The notes below the pieces were generated by a model. That model ran no database searches and was not told the origin of the DNA. It worked only from the letters and a program-made list of their open reading frames with translations. The translations under genes were made by a program, and so were the position numbers. DNA of 64,000 bases from Photobacterium aphoticum (GTDB taxonomy: Bacteria > Pseudomonadota > Gammaproteobacteria > Enterobacterales > Vibrionaceae): the NCBI RefSeq assembly GCF_001029435.1, contig NZ_LDOV01000010.1:372001-436000 (forward strand). The letters are read 5' to 3'. Positions 25,381 through 34,632 of the stretch are shown in pieces (position 1 is the stretch's first letter; each line of letters starts with the position of its first letter).

Positions 25381-26070
25381 ATGTATAACAGATGGATGGG
25401 TACGCGTGTGAATGTGTGCAAGGATATGCGCGCAGGCATTAAAGTGGGTGTGTTGCTGTTATCCAGCTTGGTATTTTGTCCGCCATTGGCGATAGCGTCG
25501 GAAAATGATGGAATAACATCGATACCACAACCCCAAACGCAACTCCAGACGCAAACCAAGACACAAACCAAGACGCAGGCCGTCGCGTCGAGCGCCTCAG
25601 ACAATGCGGCGGTACAGAGTGTGTTTATCGCTTACGGTGATGGCATGATGACACGCTTTGATGATGATAAAGCACAAAGTATGTTAGCCAGTGCCGGTCA
25701 TATGTTCGCACAGGAAGTGCATGATCAATTAAAAGCGAAAGGGGTGAATGTTCAAGCGTATCGCAACAGTGATATAGGATTAAATGAACCGCAGTTTCTT
25801 AGCCGCGTGATAGCAAAAAATCCAGCTGCCAGTGGCATTGTAGTGTCGGTGATTTTTGAAAATGACGGAACCAATTACCGTTTGTTCCTCGCGCCTAAAC
25901 ATTTTCCTTTAGAGTACAGCAGTAAAAAATCCGTCAAAATTGGCAAGATCACCCAAAAAGAGTACACCTTACAGTCAAATACATTTGATGGTTCTGAGCT
26001 TGCGTTCAGTGCGTTAGCCGAGGCTTATATTGAAGATATAGCAACGCAATTGGGTTTACCGAAAAGTTGA
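25381..26070 (+). CDS. Exported protein with Thr/Gln repeat, unknown function
   Basis: A 229-residue protein. An N-terminal basic stretch and a hydrophobic core (KVGVLLLSSLVFCPPLAIA) indicate Sec export; the cysteine does not sit in a proper lipobox. After the signal comes a Thr/Gln tract (TQLQTQTKTQTKTQ) encoded by 12-base near-repeats at 25537-25572, acting as a linker. The rest (about 75-229) is a compact domain that may resemble TolB-N/DUF-type periplasmic folds, which I cannot confirm. AAAGGA lies five bases before ATG. A terminator follows, so it is monocistronic. Confidence 0.7.
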   Translation: MYNRWMGTRVNVCKDMRAGIKVGVLLLSSLVFCPPLAIASENDGITSIPQPQTQLQTQTKTQTKTQAVASSASDNAAVQSVFIAYGDGMMTRFDDDKAQSMLASAGHMFAQEVHDQLKAKGVNVQAYRNSDIGLNEPQFLSRVIAKNPAASGIVVSVIFENDGTNYRLFLAPKHFPLEYSSKKSVKIGKITQKEYTLQSNTFDGSELAFSALAEAYIEDIATQLGLPKS

Positions 26071-26170
26071 CGTTTTCTTTGCGTAAATGCAGCAATGGAG
26101 ATATTCAAATTCTTCAGGGGAATATCGTATTAATGACAGCAATTTTTCCCTAAGCAGAAGAATCTTCAAG

Positions 26171-26204
26171 ACGCGCAGTGTGATTATCCACTGCGCGTTT
26201 TTTT
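26171..26204 (+). terminator. Intrinsic terminator
   Basis: ACGCGCAGTG pairs with CACTGCGCGT around an 8-base loop, followed by seven T. It closes the exported-protein transcript and insulates the ectoine operon. Confidence 0.92.
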
Positions 26205-26370
26205 ATGCCATTTTTTTGTTTGAAAGGCAGGTTTTCCTCGTTGTTTATCGGTGAAGATACCTGAGAGTGTGCTGCAAAAAATGACGGCATTGTTCATTAC
26301 AGTGTCACAAAATATGCGCAAAATAAATTAGTGTTCAAACTATTTTTTATTAACCTAACTGAGCTAAAAG

Positions 26371-26386
26371 TGTGATCTTGATCGCA
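26371..26386 (+). promoter_or_regulatory. CRP-like site upstream of ectA
   Basis: TGTGATCTTGATCGCA differs from TGTGA-N6-TCACA at one position, and its centre and flanks also resemble the ideal CRP site. It is 100 bases before ectA. Catabolite control of ectoine synthesis is inference; CosR is the regulator known from Vibrio and its site was not identified. Confidence 0.55.
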
Positions 26387-26486
26387 AAATTAAGGGGTTT
26401 GGCGTCAAATATTTGATTTTTGTCGCTGCCTTGTGGGGATAATAAGAGTGCGAATTCATTATAACTCAAAGGATATGTGTCGATAT

Positions 26487-27029
26487 ATGAGCACTTCTGC
26501 CAAACAGCTGATGCCATCAAACATTGAAAAGCATCCACAGGCAACGTGGCATTTTCGTGAACCCTCTATTGACGATGGTGACGATATTTTTACCTTGATC
26601 GCCAATTGCCCCCCTTTAGATACGAACTCGTCATATTGTAATTTTCTCCAGTCTTCTCACTTCAGTAAAACGTGCATTCTTGCCGAATACAACGATACGC
26701 TCGCTGGCTTTATTTCTGCATACAGAAAGCCGGATGAACCCCATGTGTTATTCGTTTGGCAAGTGGCTGTCGCTCCCCATTCTCGCGGAAAAGGATTGGC
26801 ATTCTCCATGCTAGATGCGCTGGTTGGGCGAATGCAACGCCATAACGTGAAAGTGATTGAAACGACCATCACAGAAGACAACGAAGCCTCTTGGGCACTG
26901 TTCAAAAAAATGGATGCCGCACACGGACAACAAGGTGTGGTGACGACATTTTTGGATGAGCAAGCCCACTTCAAGGGCAAGCACGATACGGAATATTTGT
27001 ATCGCATTACGCTCAAACACTCTCAGTAA
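26487..27029 (+). CDS. ectA: L-2,4-diaminobutyrate N-gamma-acetyltransferase
   Basis: A 180-residue GNAT enzyme, second step of ectoine synthesis: acetylation of diaminobutyrate. The EctA hallmarks are FREPSIDDGDDIF, PPLDTNSSYCNFL and the acetyl-CoA loop VAVAPHSRGKGLAFSML. The start at 26487 fits family length; ATG 26475 is an alternative because AAAGGA at 26468-26473 is close to it. First gene of ectA-ectB-ectC-ask. A CRP-like site lies upstream. Confidence 0.95.
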   Translation: MSTSAKQLMPSNIEKHPQATWHFREPSIDDGDDIFTLIANCPPLDTNSSYCNFLQSSHFSKTCILAEYNDTLAGFISAYRKPDEPHVLFVWQVAVAPHSRGKGLAFSMLDALVGRMQRHNVKVIETTITEDNEASWALFKKMDAAHGQQGVVTTFLDEQAHFKGKHDTEYLYRITLKHSQ

Positions 27030-27052
27030 ATAGGAATGATAACGGACTCAAC

Positions 27053-28318
27053 ATGGATATTTTCAAGAAGCAAGAATCTAAAGTACGTTCATACTCGAAT
27101 AGTTTCCCTGTTGTGTTTCAAACCGCGAAAGGTTGCTGGCTTGAAACCGCAGAAGGCGAAAGATACTTGGATTTCCTTGCTGGAGCCGGTTCGTTAAATT
27201 ACGGACACAATAATCCAGTATTGAAAGAAGCGTTACTCGACTACATTGCTGCCGATGGTATTACACATGGTTTGGACATGCACTCCAATGCAAAAGCTGA
27301 CTTTCTTCATGCATTGAATGACTACATTCTTGCGCCAAGAAAGCTTGATTACAAAGTGCAGTTTACCGGGCCTACCGGCACCAATGCCGTTGAGGCGGCA
27401 CTGAAATTGGCCAGAAAGGTTAAAAATCGTAGCACCATTGTGGCGTTCACCAATGGTTTCCACGGTTGTACCGCTGGCGCACTAGCAGCAACAGGCAACC
27501 AACACCATCGTCAGGGTGCTGGCGCCACCTTAACTAACGTTACGCGCATTCCTTATGAAGGCTATGCAGGCGTAGATGGTCTCGCGCTGTTTGAAACCTT
27601 ACTGTCCGACAATTCTGGCGGTATCGATAAGCCTGCAGCGGTACTGTTGGAAACGGTACAGGGTGAGGGGGGCCTGAATGTGGCTTCCAATGCATGGCTG
27701 CAACGCCTAAGTGCTCTCTGTAAAGCCCATGATATTTTGCTGATTGTGGATGACATCCAAGCTGGGTGTGGTCGTACCGGCACGTTCTTCAGTTTTGAAC
27801 CATCGGGTATTGAACCGGATATGGTGACCCTGTCGAAATCTATCGGAGGCTATGGCCTACCTATGGCGGTCGTCCTGCTGAAACCTGAACTGGATATTTG
27901 GAAGCCAGGCGAACATAACGGCACGTTCCGTGGTAACAATCATGCCTTCGTGACAGCGGCCAAAGCGTTGGAAATCTATTGGTCAGACGCGCAGTTTGAA
28001 ACGCATATTCAGCGTAGCTCGAGCAAAGTGAGCGAGGTGTTACAGCGTAACTTGGCGAAGTACCCGGATCTGTTTGTGCAAGAAAAAGGGCGCGGCATGA
28101 TGATCGGGATTGAATGTCAAAGTGGTGATATTGCGGCTGCTATTGCAAAAACCTGTTTCGCCAATGGCATGATCATTGAAACTGCCGGCCCGAATGATGA
28201 AGTAGTGAAATTCTTCTGCCCACTGACTATCACGGATGCAGAGTTGGAGCAGGGGCTGAACATTTTTGAAGGTTCAGTAGAAGCCATTGCAGAAAAACAA
28301 TTTAAGCAAGCGTCTTAA
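27053..28318 (+). CDS. ectB: Diaminobutyrate-2-oxoglutarate transaminase
   Basis: A 421-residue class III PLP aminotransferase converting aspartate semialdehyde and glutamate to 2,4-diaminobutyrate, the first ectoine-specific step. The PLP lysine is Lys262 in [14 protein letters not shown]; the cofactor aspartate is Asp233 in [13 protein letters not shown]. Length is normal for EctB. It starts 23 bases after ectA. Confidence 0.97.
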   Translation: MDIFKKQESKVRSYSNSFPVVFQTAKGCWLETAEGERYLDFLAGAGSLNYGHNNPVLKEALLDYIAADGITHGLDMHSNAKADFLHALNDYILAPRKLDYKVQFTGPTGTNAVEAALKLARKVKNRSTIVAFTNGFHGCTAGALAATGNQHHRQGAGATLTNVTRIPYEGYAGVDGLALFETLLSDNSGGIDKPAAVLLETVQGEGGLNVASNAWLQRLSALCKAHDILLIVDDIQAGCGRTGTFFSFEPSGIEPDMVTLSKSIGGYGLPMAVVLLKPELDIWKPGEHNGTFRGNNHAFVTAAKALEIYWSDAQFETHIQRSSSKVSEVLQRNLAKYPDLFVQEKGRGMMIGIECQSGDIAAAIAKTCFANGMIIETAGPNDEVVKFFCPLTITDAELEQGLNIFEGSVEAIAEKQFKQAS

Positions 28319-28332
28319 TTAAAGGAATAATC

Positions 28333-28719
28333 ATGATCGTACGTACATTAGAGGAGTGTCGCCAAAGCGAGCGTCGTGTGGCATCAGATACATGGGAAAG
28401 TGTTCGCATGTTGTTGAAAGATGACAAGATGGGGTTCTCTTTCCACATCACGACTATCTTTGAAGGCACAGAGACGCACATTCACTACAAAAACCACTTA
28501 GAGTCCGTATATTGCATGAGCGGCGAAGGGGAAATTGAAGTGGTAGGCGGTGAAACCTATCCGATTAAACCGGGGACGCTGTACATCCTTGATAAACATG
28601 ATGAGCACTACCTCCGTGCCTATAAAGACAAAGAAATGGTAATGGCGTGTGTCTTTAACCCGCCGATTACGGGGGCGGAAGTCCACGATGAGAACGGTGT
28701 TTATCCGTTAGTTGATTAA
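28333..28719 (+). CDS. ectC: L-ectoine synthase
   Basis: A 128-residue cupin that cyclises N-gamma-acetyl-diaminobutyrate to ectoine in the cytoplasm. EctC features are [20 protein letters not shown] at the N-terminus, [20 protein letters not shown] metal/substrate strands and [16 protein letters not shown] precedes the ATG. The sequence ends normally near LVD; no ectD hydroxylase follows, so hydroxyectoine is not predicted from this locus. Confidence 0.97.
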   Translation: MIVRTLEECRQSERRVASDTWESVRMLLKDDKMGFSFHITTIFEGTETHIHYKNHLESVYCMSGEGEIEVVGGETYPIKPGTLYILDKHDEHYLRAYKDKEMVMACVFNPPITGAEVHDENGVYPLVD

Positions 28720-28751
28720 TCGCGTCATTAACAACGCGTCATTCATCAATA

Positions 28752-28792
28752 GGTTCGTGAGGGCTGAGGCACTCACGAATCCTTTTCTTCTT
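28752..28792 (+). terminator. Intercistronic hairpin between ectC and ask (attenuator-like)
   Basis: TTCGTGAG (28754-28761) pairs with CTCACGAA (28772-28779), extended by GG/CC with one bulge, then a T-rich TTTTCTTCTTT tail. The tail is interrupted by C, so partial termination is likely, which would lower ask relative to ectABC. Confidence 0.6.
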
Positions 28793-28824
28793 TGAATTTA
28801 TAGATACACAGCGAAGGCCTTCTT

Positions 28825-30255
28825 ATGACTTATACCGTAGAGAAAATCGGCGGTACCTCCATGACAGCATTTGATGCTGTACTTGAAAATATTATGCTTC
28901 GTCCTGCCCCAGAAGATCGTTATAACCGCGTATTTGTGGTGTCAGCGTACGGTGGTATGACGGATGCGCTCCTTGAGTGTAAAAAAACCGGTAAGCCGGG
29001 TGTGTACCAATTGATCGCAAAACGCGATGAGCATTGGGAAAACGCACTGGCGTATGTGGAACAGCGCATGCTGTTGATGAATGAAAATATTTTTGCGGAC
29101 TCCATGAACCGTATTCGTGCAGATAAATTCATTCAGTCCCGTATTGCTGAAGCAAAAAACTGTATTTCTAATATTCTTGAAACTTGTCAGTACGGTCAGT
29201 TTTCTCTGCGCCATTATTTGCCGCAAGTCCGTGAGTTTTTATCCTCCATTGGTGAAGCACACAGTGCCTATAACACTGCATTGAAGCTGAAAAATGTCGG
29301 GTTAAATGCACGTTTTGTCGATCTGTCAGGCTGGAATGATGAAAAGACCCAGCTGCTGGATGACAATATTCGTGACGCCTTTGCAGATATTGATGTCAGC
29401 AAAGAATTGCCGATTGTGACGGGCTATGCGTCGTGTAAAAAAGGCCTGATGTCGACCTACGATCGTGGCTACAGTGAAATTACCTTCAGCCGCATTGCTT
29501 CTATTACCAACGCGGATGTGGCCATTATTCACAAAGAGTACCACCTAAGCTCTGCTGATCCGCGTATGGTCGGGGTAGATAAAGTGCTACCTATTGGCAT
29601 GACGAACTACGACGTTGCCGATCAGCTGGCAAGTTTGGGGATGGAAGCTATTCACCCGAATGCCGCTGCAGGTTTGCGTGAAAGCGGTATTGAATTGCAC
29701 ATTAAGAACACTTTTGAGCCGGAACATAAAGGGACGGTGATTGCCAGCACCTACCAGCCAAGCACGAACAAAGTTGAAATCATTGCCGGTAAAGAGAAAG
29801 TGTTCGCTTTGCACCTGTTTGATCAGGCCATTGTCGGCAAAGTGGATAATGTCAGCTATGAGCTTATGGAGATCATTACCGACGAGCGCGTTAGCCTGAT
29901 TGGTAAAGAGATGAATGCTAACTCGATGACCTACTATCTTGGCGGTAACCCGGAGAGCTTGAAAAAGGTTCAGTACCGCGCAGAAAAGAAATACCCGAGT
30001 GCAGAAGTAAAAGGGCGCATGGTGGCACTGATCTCAGTGATCGGTTCGCAAATCGATACCAATAAGGCCTTGGCACAAGGGGTATTGTCGTTGATGAAAG
30101 CGGATATCACACCATTGGCGCTGCATTCATCCATGCGTAACGTGAACGTACAATTTGTGGTGAGTGATAACGAATACCAAGGCGCGATTTGTGCATTGCA
30201 TGATGAGTTTTTTGATGCCGATGAGAAAGCCGATAGCAAAAGCAAAGTCGCCTAA
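28825..30255 (+). CDS. ask: Ectoine-type aspartate kinase (Ask_Ect)
   Basis: A 476-residue aspartokinase supplying aspartyl phosphate for aspartate semialdehyde. The VEKIGGTSM start is the Ask_Ect form, unlike KFGGTSV of LysC. A catalytic domain of about 300 residues is followed by two ACT domains (LISVIGSQIDTNKALAQGVL near the end). Specialised Ask_Ect enzymes escape lysine/threonine feedback, which suits osmolyte production. GAAGG is upstream of the ATG. Last gene of the operon. Confidence 0.95.
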   Translation: MTYTVEKIGGTSMTAFDAVLENIMLRPAPEDRYNRVFVVSAYGGMTDALLECKKTGKPGVYQLIAKRDEHWENALAYVEQRMLLMNENIFADSMNRIRADKFIQSRIAEAKNCISNILETCQYGQFSLRHYLPQVREFLSSIGEAHSAYNTALKLKNVGLNARFVDLSGWNDEKTQLLDDNIRDAFADIDVSKELPIVTGYASCKKGLMSTYDRGYSEITFSRIASITNADVAIIHKEYHLSSADPRMVGVDKVLPIGMTNYDVADQLASLGMEAIHPNAAAGLRESGIELHIKNTFEPEHKGTVIASTYQPSTNKVEIIAGKEKVFALHLFDQAIVGKVDNVSYELMEIITDERVSLIGKEMNANSMTYYLGGNPESLKKVQYRAEKKYPSAEVKGRMVALISVIGSQIDTNKALAQGVLSLMKADITPLALHSSMRNVNVQFVVSDNEYQGAICALHDEFFDADEKADSKSKVA

Positions 30256-30333
30256 TTGACGATCACTATGAATATAATGAATTGTCACGTACACAGCCGC
30301 ATAGCAAAATGATTGCTATTCAGTGACGCATAT

Positions 30334-30360
30334 AAAGCCGAGTGTGAACTCGGCTTTTTT
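30334..30360 (+). terminator. Intrinsic terminator of the ectoine operon
   Basis: AAAGCCGAG with CTCGGCTTT around TGTGAA, followed by TTT. Perfect 9-bp stem. Confidence 0.9.
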
Positions 30361-30474
30361 GTTGCTATTCGCGCTAAAGCAAGACGATGTAAGCGTAAGG
30401 GTATTAAAGTGCAAAGCCTGAAAATGTCTGTGTTAAACTGCGATTTAGCCTTATTGATGAATAGGAAATCCTCC

Positions 30475-30951
30475 GTGTCCTCCTCACTGCAATCCTCTCT
30501 TATTTACCAAATTATCCCGGCTGATCACGTGCCCATGGCACTACTGCTGGAAGCCGATCCCTCAGAAGCCTCTGTAGCCCGTTATCTTGAAGTGTCACAG
30601 TGCTTTGCTGCATTAGAGGGAGAAACGGTTTGTGGCGTTTGTGTGGTGATGAACAAAGGGACGAAAGTCGAAATCATGAATGTGTCGGTGTGGCCAGAGC
30701 AGCAAGGGCGGGGCATTGGTACCGCATTATTACGATTTACTCTTGAGCAATTAAAGCTGCAGGGTGTCACTCAGGTTGAATTAGGGACCGGCACTTTCGG
30801 GTACCAATTGACGTACTATCAACGCGTGGGGTTTCGGGTGGTGGATATCTTAAAGGATCACTTTTTGGATAATTACCCGGAGCCCATTATTGAAAATGGC
30901 ATTCAGCATAAAGACATGTTGATACTCGCGATCCGTTTGGAGACTGAATGA
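30475..30951 (+). CDS. GNAT N-acetyltransferase
   Basis: A 158-residue acetyltransferase with the acetyl-CoA loop VWPEQQGRGIGTALL and the C-terminal GYQLTYYQRVGFRVVD typical of GNAT folds resembling YvbK. The start GTG 30475 is supported by AGGA eight bases upstream; the open frame reaches back through the ectoine terminator, so longer starts are unlikely. The substrate is unknown. The HAD gene follows within 71 bases, likely co-transcribed. Confidence 0.8.
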   Translation: MSSSLQSSLIYQIIPADHVPMALLLEADPSEASVARYLEVSQCFAALEGETVCGVCVVMNKGTKVEIMNVSVWPEQQGRGIGTALLRFTLEQLKLQGVTQVELGTGTFGYQLTYYQRVGFRVVDILKDHFLDNYPEPIIENGIQHKDMLILAIRLETE

Positions 30952-31021
30952 CGGTTTGAACGATATTGTAGATAGTCAATATCGAGTAAAACACAAAAGA
31001 CAGCATATGCAAGGAGCAAGC

Positions 31022-31717
31022 ATGGCAAATATGCCCATATCTCGATCCTCCTCAAAACCATTCACCCAGCAACCCGTTATCATTTTTGATCTCGACGGGA
31101 CGATTAGCGATCCCAAAGTCGGAATTGTTCGCTGTATGAATCACGCGTTGAAAGCACATGGATACCCGACAAGAGATGAAGCTGAAATCAGCCGATACAT
31201 CGGTCCTCCATTGGATTTGACGTTTCAGACGTTGGTGAAAAGTGATGATCCCGTATTGGTTGCGTCGCTGGTTGCGACATACCGAGATCGCTATGCAACA
31301 GAAGGGTATGCGGAAAACACCCTGTATGACGGTATGGTAGAGGTGATTAAAGCATTGGCTGAGCACTATCCATTGGCTGTGTGTACATCAAAGCGCAGAG
31401 ATTTTGCCGAGATGATTTTGGCTCGGTTTGATTTGTTGCCGTATTTTCAGTTCGTGAATGGCGGTGAAATTGGCGTTCAGAAAACCCAACAGTTATCAGC
31501 GTTATTGCATCAGGGAGACATAGACGCCCGAGCCATTATGATAGGTGATCGTAATGTGGATCTGATTGCCGCACACAATAATGGATTGCGTGCGATTGGG
31601 GTGTTGTGGGGCTACGGCGATGAGGCAGAGTTGAGTCAGGAAAATCCGGCTGAGATTGTGGGCTCGCCAGAGGCATTGACGACGGCGATACGGAAGTTGG
31701 CGGCGTATATCGAATAG
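31022..31717 (+). CDS. HAD-superfamily phosphatase (phosphoglycolate-phosphatase-like)
   Basis: A 231-residue haloacid dehalogenase-fold hydrolase. Motif I is FDLDGTISD (DLDGT at 23-27), motif II VCTSKR, motif III Lys in EIGVQKTQ, and motif IV IGDRNVDLIAA. A helical cap follows motif I, as in Gph/PgmB enzymes that act on small sugar phosphates or phosphoglycolate; the true substrate is open. ATG 31022 follows AAGGAG by five bases; an upstream TTG at 30956 is rejected. Confidence 0.85.
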   Translation: MANMPISRSSSKPFTQQPVIIFDLDGTISDPKVGIVRCMNHALKAHGYPTRDEAEISRYIGPPLDLTFQTLVKSDDPVLVASLVATYRDRYATEGYAENTLYDGMVEVIKALAEHYPLAVCTSKRRDFAEMILARFDLLPYFQFVNGGEIGVQKTQQLSALLHQGDIDARAIMIGDRNVDLIAAHNNGLRAIGVLWGYGDEAELSQENPAEIVGSPEALTTAIRKLAAYIE

Positions 31718-31796
31718 TCAGATGTTGATGTTGTGTCTGCATCATTACTAAAAGCGCTTTACCAGAAGCGCATTGCCAATATCGTGACAAATGTTG

Positions 31797-31829
31797 ACTC
31801 GGTGTGTGTTATGCATGCCGAGTTTTTTT
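31797..31829 (+). terminator. Intrinsic terminator
   Basis: ACTCGG with CCGAGT and a 15-base loop, followed by TTTTTT. Ends the GNAT-HAD transcript. Confidence 0.75.
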
Positions 31830-31962
31830 GTACCTGCTCGCAGTCTCTGTTTGGGCACTGAATTGCCAGCAGGTCGCAATATGTCGTTATGTTACGATTA
31901 TGTAATGATGTGCGGCGGTGTATGGCATGAAGTGACACAGTAAGTCCATGAAGGGAGCAACA

Positions 31963-32862
31963 ATGAAAACGTATTTTCATACCCAGCCAGGGCTGGTGGT
32001 TGTGTATGGCTGCATTCAAGAAAATGTCGTCCATCGCCATAATGCGATACAGCTTGTGTGGCCTGAATCTGCGGCGTCTTTGACTGTTGACGGCACACCG
32101 TGTGAAGCCGTTGCCGTTATCGCCTCCCGTATTCCGCATCAACTTACGATGGATCAAGGTTGGATACTGTTAATTGAACCACATTCAGCGTTAGGGCATG
32201 CGCTGACGGCGCGATTGGCTGGCAGGCCTTATATGGCGTTAGATGAGGTACCGTTCTATCAAGGCTCGCTTTCAACGTTAGATGATCCTGAACCGGCTTT
32301 CGATGTTTTATCCAAGATGCTCGCCCCGATATTGTCGGCGTTAGGTGTGCAGAGATTGTTCGAGCAGCTACTGCTCCAGCATCTGTCAATGGTCGACGTA
32401 ACGGATTTGGAAAGAGCGGTTATAGATATGACCGGCCGAGAAGGTGCGGTTTCACAAGTAGTCCTTTCAGAAACATCGCAGCGTCACACTGTGTTCGATT
32501 CCGCTCGGTTGGATAAACGGGTACAAGCGGCCTTGGTTTATTTGCAGCAGTTCTTTTTTTCTTCAGCGTCTGAGGAATTTGAGGATAAGTTGCTGGTGGA
32601 CGCCGTGGCTAAATCGGTGGGGTTGTCAAAAAGTCGGTTCCTTCATGTGTTTAGAGAACAAATGGGCATAACGTGGCGATCTTATGTGCTATGGCGGCGT
32701 TTGTTGTTGGCAATCGGACAAATTCGACGAGGCAGTAATGCCACACAAGCAGCGCACAACGCAGGGTTTGCGGACAGTGCCCATTTAAGCCGCACATTTA
32801 AAGCTACGTTTGGATTAACGATTCGAGACGCTAACCAGCAATGGGGAGCAAGGAAGCACTAG
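31963..32862 (+). CDS. AraC-family regulator heading a three-gene cassette
   Basis: A 299-residue protein with an N-terminal cupin-like sensing part and a C-terminal AraC double helix-turn-helix: AVAKSVGLSKSRFLHVFREQ and AAHNAGFADSAHLSRTFKAT. ATG 31963 is preceded by GAAGGGAG; ATG 31948 lies inside that site. Directly followed by GNAT and SDR genes with 1-base and overlapping junctions, so it is likely the local regulator. The ligand is unknown. Confidence 0.85.
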   Translation: MKTYFHTQPGLVVVYGCIQENVVHRHNAIQLVWPESAASLTVDGTPCEAVAVIASRIPHQLTMDQGWILLIEPHSALGHALTARLAGRPYMALDEVPFYQGSLSTLDDPEPAFDVLSKMLAPILSALGVQRLFEQLLLQHLSMVDVTDLERAVIDMTGREGAVSQVVLSETSQRHTVFDSARLDKRVQAALVYLQQFFFSSASEEFEDKLLVDAVAKSVGLSKSRFLHVFREQMGITWRSYVLWRRLLLAIGQIRRGSNATQAAHNAGFADSAHLSRTFKATFGLTIRDANQQWGARKH

Positions 32863-32863
32863 T

Positions 32864-33598
32864 ATGGATGAAAGGACATTGTATCAAGTTATTGATCAGT
32901 CTTGGTTGCAACGGTTTGATATGACATTCCCCTCCGAGTCTTTTGTGTTGGCACCGGTGTCTGCATGGCGAAATAAAGATGAAGAAGATATTGCCTTTAT
33001 TTATCAGTCATCCACGTTAACGTTGTTGTGTGTTGAGGCTGCTTTTCAAGATGAAATAGAAACAGCGGTACGTGCGCAAGAGCCATCGTTGCTGAGTTTG
33101 TCGGCATTGGTCGATGCAGAACTGGCGATAAATGATCGTGATTACTATCTCTCTGAATCACAGCGCTTTTCTATTTGCTTGTATCCTGACAGGGAAAAAT
33201 ATCAGGTTGTAGAGTGGGAACTATCGAACTCAGAGCATCGTGCCAACATTGAGGCTTTTATCTCGAATGCATCTGAAGATGACATTCATAAAGCGGATTT
33301 TGATATTGATAGTGAATATTTTTATGCTGTCATCATTAATGGTGAAACGGCGGCAATGCTGGCATCGTATTGTGGCTTTGAACCGTTTGAAGCTTTATCT
33401 ATTTTGGTCCAACCAAAATATCGAGGTCTGGGAGTGGGCAAGATTTTGTTGTCGTCTCTTATTATGGCGACGGAGAAAAGACAACGCGTGATTCGGTATC
33501 GAACCAATGCAGACAACATTGCGTCCATTAAATTGTGTGAGTCTTTGGGCTTTACCTGTCATTCCTGCATCCAAATTATCAGTCGGGTCATGGAATGA
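32864..33598 (+). CDS. GNAT-domain protein with N-terminal extension
   Basis: A 244-residue protein. The C-terminal half is a GNAT acetyltransferase (LSILVQPKYRGLGVGKILL acetyl-CoA loop, NADNIASIKLCESLGF). The first 120 residues are acidic, with a possible second, degenerate GNAT-like domain. GGAAG lies before the ATG, which starts one base after the regulator stop. Overlaps the next gene by ATGA. Confidence 0.75.
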   Translation: MDERTLYQVIDQSWLQRFDMTFPSESFVLAPVSAWRNKDEEDIAFIYQSSTLTLLCVEAAFQDEIETAVRAQEPSLLSLSALVDAELAINDRDYYLSESQRFSICLYPDREKYQVVEWELSNSEHRANIEAFISNASEDDIHKADFDIDSEYFYAVIINGETAAMLASYCGFEPFEALSILVQPKYRGLGVGKILLSSLIMATEKRQRVIRYRTNADNIASIKLCESLGFTCHSCIQIISRVME

Positions 33599-34623
33599 AA
33601 TTGAGTTATCGCAAGTCACCCTTAAGCATTCTGATTTTAGGGGGAACCGGTTTTCTTGGTCAGTCGGTCGTGATGCAGTGTTTAGCGAGGGGATATTCGG
33701 TGACGGTGTGTGTTCGAGGTGATACACCGAATGAGTTACCCCAATCCGTTGAACGCCGAATTGCAGATCGCCATGACCCGCTTGCGGTTGCGCAGTCATT
33801 AGGAAATGGACGCTGGGATGTGTGCATTGATATGAGCGGCTATTTGCCTATACATGTTCGTCAAACCGCCACCTTGCTACGTGAACGTGTGGCGCATTAT
33901 ATCTATATCAGTGCGGTGAAGGCCTTCGAACCCCCAACGCCACATCATGTGGCTATAACGGAAAAGAGCCCGACTTATTCTCCTATCGATGAGACCATTA
34001 CGCACATTGATAACCACACCTATGGACCGTTAAAGGCGACATCAGAGCAGATTGTTCGCTCCTTGTTTCCATTGCGTGCCACCATCTTGCGGCCGCAGGT
34101 GATTATTGGTCCGCATGATTGTTCGGGCCGTCTTGCCTATTGGCTCTTACGAGCACAGGGAACAGGAACGCCATTACTTCCGGGGCGAGGGGATGATCAT
34201 TTGCAGGTGGTGGACGTGATGGATATAGCAGCGTTTATGATGAAAGTGATCCAGAATCGATGGGTGGGGGATTTTAACCTGGCAGGAGAAAAAGTATCTT
34301 GGCTACGTTTTGTGCAATTACTGAATATGTCGCATGGACAATGGGTGGCAAGTGAAAAAATTGCAGAGGCTGGTCTGAGTTTTCGAGAGTTGCCATTGTA
34401 TCGCGTGAAGGGAAGTACTGAGGCGTCGTATATGAATATCGACAACAGCAAAGCCCGCGCACATGGCTTTACGGTAACGGATTTTAGCCACAGTGTTTCA
34501 CGGTATGCGGCATGGTTGTCAGAAAACGGACATCGCATTCCTGACGACATCCATGCAGAATGGTTGACGCCTGAACAAGAGTACGAATTGGTAAAGGCGA
34601 GTGCTGGGGCGGTATCTCACTGA
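33595..34623 (+). CDS. NAD-dependent epimerase/dehydratase-family (extended SDR) protein
   Basis: A 342-residue extended short-chain dehydrogenase. The cofactor loop GGTGFLG is at 16-22 and the catalytic pair Tyr143/Lys147 is in HTYGPLKA. It resembles NAD-dependent epimerases and isoflavone-reductase-like proteins; DHLQVVDVMDIAAFM is a typical epimerase segment. The start overlaps the GNAT stop (ATGA), so the genes are translationally coupled. No sugar pathway genes flank it. Confidence 0.8.
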   Translation: MKLSYRKSPLSILILGGTGFLGQSVVMQCLARGYSVTVCVRGDTPNELPQSVERRIADRHDPLAVAQSLGNGRWDVCIDMSGYLPIHVRQTATLLRERVAHYIYISAVKAFEPPTPHHVAITEKSPTYSPIDETITHIDNHTYGPLKATSEQIVRSLFPLRATILRPQVIIGPHDCSGRLAYWLLRAQGTGTPLLPGRGDDHLQVVDVMDIAAFMMKVIQNRWVGDFNLAGEKVSWLRFVQLLNMSHGQWVASEKIAEAGLSFRELPLYRVKGSTEASYMNIDNSKARAHGFTVTDFSHSVSRYAAWLSENGHRIPDDIHAEWLTPEQEYELVKASAGAVSH

Positions 34624-34632
34624 TTACTGCGA

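Noticed and set aside
26413..26443. sigma70 promoter TTGATT with GATAAT upstream of ectA
   Set aside because: Spacer is 19 bases and both boxes are weak; start site cannot be asserted.
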